Assembly (NCBI GenBank): GCA_964391865.1
Contig: CAYMNQ010000002.1
Span: 248,001-312,000, forward strand
Direction of reading: 5' to 3'
DNA length: 64,000 bases
Origin: DASZQL01 sp964391865
GTDB lineage: Bacteria > Planctomycetota > Phycisphaerae > Phycisphaerales > UBA1924
A model generated the notes under the pieces. The model ran no database searches, had not been told where the DNA came from, and was given only the letters and a program-made list of their open reading frames with translations. The first letter of the stretch is position 1, and each line of letters starts with the position of its first letter. Below, in pieces: positions 60,737-64,000 of this stretch. The translations under genes were made by a program, and so were the position numbers.

Positions 60737-63700
60737 ATGGCCGGCAACTCTGATATTCCCCTGATTGGTCCGATCATCCGCGGCATCTTCGGCACGCGGA
60801 ACGAGCGGTTCGTGAAACGGTACAACACGCGCGCGGCGGAGATCGGCGCGCTCGAACCTCGGATGCGCGCGATGACCGACGCGCAGCTGCGCGGCGTAGT
60901 CGCGGGGCTGCGCGATCGCGTCCGCACCAGCGGGCTCGGCGGCGGCGACGAGGTGATGGTTGAGGCGTTCGCGGCGGCGCGCGAAGCGATGGACCGCTCG
61001 GTGGGCATCCGCAACGCGTTCAACCCGAAGTTCCGCGAGCAGTTCGCAAAGGACAAGCTGCCCGCCGACATGCGCGGCGTGTATGAGCGGTTGATGGCGG
61101 AGATGGACGCGGCGGAACCGAAGCCGCCGACGGCCGAGTTTCTGGGTTGCACGGAGGCGCAGCCGGGGTGGGTGTGGACGGAGATCCCGCCCGAGTTCTA
61201 TGAAGCGGTGCGGGCGGTCTATCCGCAGAGCAAGCCGCCGTTCCGCGCGCGGCCGTTCGACGTGCAGCTCATCGGCGCGATGGTGTTGTACGGCGGCAAG
61301 ATCTCGGAGATGAAAACGGGCGAGGGGAAGACGATCGTGGCGCCGCTGGCGTGCTACCTGGCGGCGATCGAGGGGTACAAGCTGCATGTCGTGACGGTGA
61401 ATGACTACCTGGTGCAGCGCGACCGCGACTGGACGTTCCCGTACTTCCACGCGCTGGGGCTGACGGTGGGCGCGATCCACCCGATGCACATGCAGGACGA
61501 GGACATCAAGCGCGACATGTACCGCTGCGATGTGATCTACGGCACCACCGCCGAGTTCGGGTTCGACTATCTGCGTGACAACATGAAGCGCTCGGCGGAC
61601 TCGCAGGTGCAGCGCGTGCGCGAGTTCGCGGTGGTGGACGAGGTGGACTCGACGCTGATCGACGAGGCGCGCACGCCGCTGATCATCTCGGGGCAGGCGC
61701 ACGACGACGCGCCGCGGTACGACCTCGCGGACCAGCTGGCGCGGCACCTGGTGCAGATGAACAAGCCCTGGGACGAGGCGGACAAGAAAGTCGATGAGTG
61801 CAAGAAGCTCATCAAGGGCACCGAGGGGGACATCCGCAATGCACGGGACAAGAGCTCGGTGCCGGCGCTGCAGCAGAAACTGAGCGAAGCGAAGGCGCGC
61901 CTGCCGCAGCTCGAGAGCGAGCGGGACAAGAACACGCGGTACTTCGAGATTGAGCGCGAGCGGAAGCAGGCGCACCTGACGCATCACGGGGTAGTGGAAG
62001 CGCAGCGGAAAGCGGACATCGGATCGTTCTACGTGGGCGAGAACATGGACATGCCGCACCTGCTGGAGCAGGCGCTTCGGGCGCATGTGATCTATGAACT
62101 TGACGTCGATTACGTGGTCATGAACGTGCCCGATCAGTACACCGGGCGATCCGACCCCGGGATCGTGATCGTGGACGTGAACACCGGGCGTCCCATGGTC
62201 GGGCGGCAGTGGTCGGACGGGCTGCATCAGGCGGTCGAAGCGAAGGAAGGGGTGCGCATCAAGCCCGAGACGCAGACGGTGGCGAGCATCACGATCCAGA
62301 ATTTCTTCAAGATGTACAAGCGTCTGGCGGGCATGACGGGCACCGCCGACACCGAGGCACAGGAGTTCAACGACATCTACAAGCTGGACGTCGTGGTGAT
62401 CCCGACGAACGTGCAGGTGGTGCGGCGGGACTTCGAGGACGTGGTGTACCTGACGGCGAAGGACAAGTGGAACTCGATCGTCGACGAGATCAAGGCGTTC
62501 AACGACATCGGGCGCCCGGTGCTGGTGGGCACGACGAGCGTCGAGAAGAGCGAGATGCTCTCGAAGATGCTGGCGAGCAAGCACAACATCCGGCACGAGG
62601 TGCTGAACGCGAAGCAGCACGAACGCGAGGCGCACATCGTGGAGAGCGCGGGACAGCTCGGCGCGGTGATGATCGCGACCAACATGGCCGGGCGAGGCAC
62701 GGACATCAAGCTCGGGAAGGTCACGCGCGAGGCGCTGCTGGACCACTGGCTCCGCCGCGGCATCGCGCCGCGCGAACTGACGATCGATGCCAGCGACGAG
62801 CAGGTGCGCGAGCTGGTGTACCGCAAGGTCGGGCCCAAGGAACTGGACCTGCAGAAGCGCGAGGTCGAGATAATGCCGTTCGACGAGCTCGAACTCAAGC
62901 TGCTGCGCAAGTGGGCGATGGGGCACACCTTCGCGGACCCGAAGCAGATCGAGAAGATGTCGGCGGAGCAGCTGCGCACCGAGCTCGACGCGCAGGGGCG
63001 CTTCTCGCTGCACCGCATCGGCTGGGTCGATTCGGTCGAGCAGCTCGGCGGGCTGCACGTTATCGGGACGGAACGGCACGAATCGCGGCGCATCGACAAC
63101 CAGCTCCGTGGGCGGTCGGGGCGGCAGGGCGACCGCGGGTCGTCGCGGTTCTTCGTTTCGCTCGAGGACGAACTCATGAAGCTCTTCGCGGGCGACACCA
63201 CGATGAAGGTACTCAGCCGGCTGGGCATGAAGGAGGGCGACGCGATCGAGCACCCGATGCTCAGCAAGTCGATCGTTCGCGCGCAGCGGAAGGTCGAAGA
63301 GCGGAATTTCCAGATCCGCAAGAACATCCTCGAATACGACGAGGTGATGGAGCACCAGCGCCAGTCGTTTTATGGCACGCGGCAGCGCGTGCTCGACGGG
63401 CGCGACCTGAAGGGCCTGATCTTCGACTTCGTGGAGGACGCGGCGGCGGACGCCGTCGAACGGTTCCTTGATAAGGATTACTTCGCGGAGAGCGCGAGCG
63501 AGTTCGTGCTGTCGCGACTGAACTTCTCGATCCCGCACGAGCGCCTGCGCGGGCGCGACAAGGAGGACCTGATCGAGTTCGTGCGCAAGGAAGCAAAGCA
63601 CGAAGCGCGGCACGAGATCGAGATCACGCTGGGCGAGTACATGCCCGAGGGCGTGGCGGCGGAGGACATCGACACGAAGGGCCTGTCGAGCTGGGCCGCC

Positions 63701-64000
63701 ACGCGGTTCAAGGTCGAGCTGACAGCGGACGACATCCGGCGGATGAGCATCCGCGAGGTGTCGAACCGCCTGTACGAAGCGGCGGTGTCGCGCATCAACG
63801 AAACGGATCTCGACGACATCGACCAGTACCTCGTGAAGAACTACGGCGCGCAGCAGCTGGCGAAGTGGCTGAAAACCACGATCGATCTCGATTTCACGGC
63901 GGACGAGATCGCGGCGAAGGAGAAGCACGAGGACGTGGTGGAGATGGTGGCGCAGCGCGTGCGTGAGCAGTACAAGAAGCGCGAGGTTGAGTACCCCGTT
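60737..64000 (+). CDS. secA: Protein translocase ATPase SecA (3' end outside window)
   Basis: Preprotein translocase motor SecA; 1088 residues are visible and the frame is still open at the window end. Walker A is EMKTGEGKT (191-199); the DEAD-like box is DEVDS (301-305); AGMTGTADTEAQEF, ATNMAGRGTDI, GLHVIGTERHESRRIDNQLRGRSGRQGD (in parts) and EYDEVM follow in the canonical order. Two insertions make it longer than the roughly 900-residue E. coli protein: a charged coiled-coil-like stretch after the DEVDS region (about 340-420) and one of about 50-70 residues after GRGTDI before GLHVIG. The ATG at 60737 has AAAGG about 12 bases upstream. The zinc-binding C-terminus, if any, is beyond the window. 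Confidence 0.96.
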   Translation, partial: MAGNSDIPLIGPIIRGIFGTRNERFVKRYNTRAAEIGALEPRMRAMTDAQLRGVVAGLRDRVRTSGLGGGDEVMVEAFAAAREAMDRSVGIRNAFNPKFREQFAKDKLPADMRGVYERLMAEMDAAEPKPPTAEFLGCTEAQPGWVWTEIPPEFYEAVRAVYPQSKPPFRARPFDVQLIGAMVLYGGKISEMKTGEGKTIVAPLACYLAAIEGYKLHVVTVNDYLVQRDRDWTFPYFHALGLTVGAIHPMHMQDEDIKRDMYRCDVIYGTTAEFGFDYLRDNMKRSADSQVQRVREFAVVDEVDSTLIDEARTPLIISGQAHDDAPRYDLADQLARHLVQMNKPWDEADKKVDECKKLIKGTEGDIRNARDKSSVPALQQKLSEAKARLPQLESERDKNTRYFEIERERKQAHLTHHGVVEAQRKADIGSFYVGENMDMPHLLEQALRAHVIYELDVDYVVMNVPDQYTGRSDPGIVIVDVNTGRPMVGRQWSDGLHQAVEAKEGVRIKPETQTVASITIQNFFKMYKRLAGMTGTADTEAQEFNDIYKLDVVVIPTNVQVVRRDFEDVVYLTAKDKWNSIVDEIKAFNDIGRPVLVGTTSVEKSEMLSKMLASKHNIRHEVLNAKQHEREAHIVESAGQLGAVMIATNMAGRGTDIKLGKVTREALLDHWLRRGIAPRELTIDASDEQVRELVYRKVGPKELDLQKREVEIMPFDELELKLLRKWAMGHTFADPKQIEKMSAEQLRTELDAQGRFSLHRIGWVDSVEQLGGLHVIGTERHESRRIDNQLRGRSGRQGDRGSSRFFVSLEDELMKLFAGDTTMKVLSRLGMKEGDAIEHPMLSKSIVRAQRKVEERNFQIRKNILEYDEVMEHQRQSFYGTRQRVLDGRDLKGLIFDFVEDAAADAVERFLDKDYFAESASEFVLSRLNFSIPHERLRGRDKEDLIEFVRKEAKHEARHEIEITLGEYMPEGVAAEDIDTKGLSSWAATRFKVELTADDIRRMSIREVSNRLYEAAVSRINETDLDDIDQYLVKNYGAQQLAKWLKTTIDLDFTADEIAAKEKHEDVVEMVAQRVREQYKKREVEYPV

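Noticed and set aside
60665..63928. A minus-strand open frame of 1087 codons opposite secA
   Set aside because: It is exactly antisense to secA and its product is His/Arg/Leu-rich without domains. High GC at third positions keeps such frames open. The same holds for long frames opposite the PHP-glycosyltransferase gene (5903-8584), the kinase gene (1895-3528) and the 22-kb membrane protein gene.

Overview
This window is a GC-rich bacterial chromosome segment that looks like Planctomycetota, most likely a Phycisphaerae-type lineage. The evidence is the mix of families: two secreted proteins with dockerin-type repeats ending in WG, C-terminal anchors of PEP-CTERM type with a PAP rather than PEP core, an adjacent DUF1800/DUF1501 pair, small membrane proteins carrying a CPNCGY...CTECG zinc ribbon, a DUF5916 barrel protein, a large SecA with insertions, and many genes with weak or no Shine-Dalgarno site. 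The lineage is inferred from content; there is no rRNA. I found no tRNA, rRNA or CRISPR array.

Layout. 1-4.2 kb: end of mgtE, a class I glutamine amidotransferase and a hybrid histidine kinase. 4.3-8.9 kb: an (alpha/alpha)6 glycosidase-like protein, then a fusion of a PHP domain with a GT4 glycosyltransferase whose 3' end overlaps a small gene on the other strand. 9.1-10.4 kb: scpB plus a lipoprotein. 10.4-14.4 kb: a tightly overlapped minus-strand operon (WcaF-like acetyltransferase, FkbM methyltransferase, aldo/keto reductase, GMC oxidoreductase) that probably modifies a glycan. 14.6-19.6 kb: two dockerin-type secreted proteins and an acyltransferase-3. 19.6-26.1 kb: glyS, two membrane proteins, a GNAT-like protein and ychF.

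26.2-34.5 kb is an accessory island on the plus strand. It is led by an HTH-TPR regulator, followed by a short secreted protein with a PEP-CTERM-like tail, a lipoprotein, two secreted trypsin-like proteins, two members of a secreted family I do not recognise (long N-domain, then Cys motif, helix, hydrophobic hairpin, helix, Cys motif) and paired membrane zinc-ribbon proteins. A 555-bp segment is present twice at about 99.5% identity, each time placed about 30 bp before the start of a different secreted protein. Two broken extra copies of the short secreted protein lie in the island. A third member of the unrecognised family lies alone at 54.5-55.9 kb and has 11-residue alanine-rich repeats in its arms. 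This family and its island are the best candidates here for an undescribed system.

34.5-45.6 kb: a GspE N-domain protein, MoxR, a P1B-type metal ATPase with an unusual CPS motif, a formylglycine-generating-enzyme-like PEP-CTERM protein surrounded by palindromic repeats and heptanucleotide arrays, gpsA, tadA and a DUF155 protein. 45.6-60.6 kb: adenine deaminase, a SpoIIE-type phosphatase, a TPR protein, a DUF5916 protein, a BtpA-family protein, a DUF885 peptidase-like protein, DUF1501/DUF1800, and birA. The window ends inside secA.
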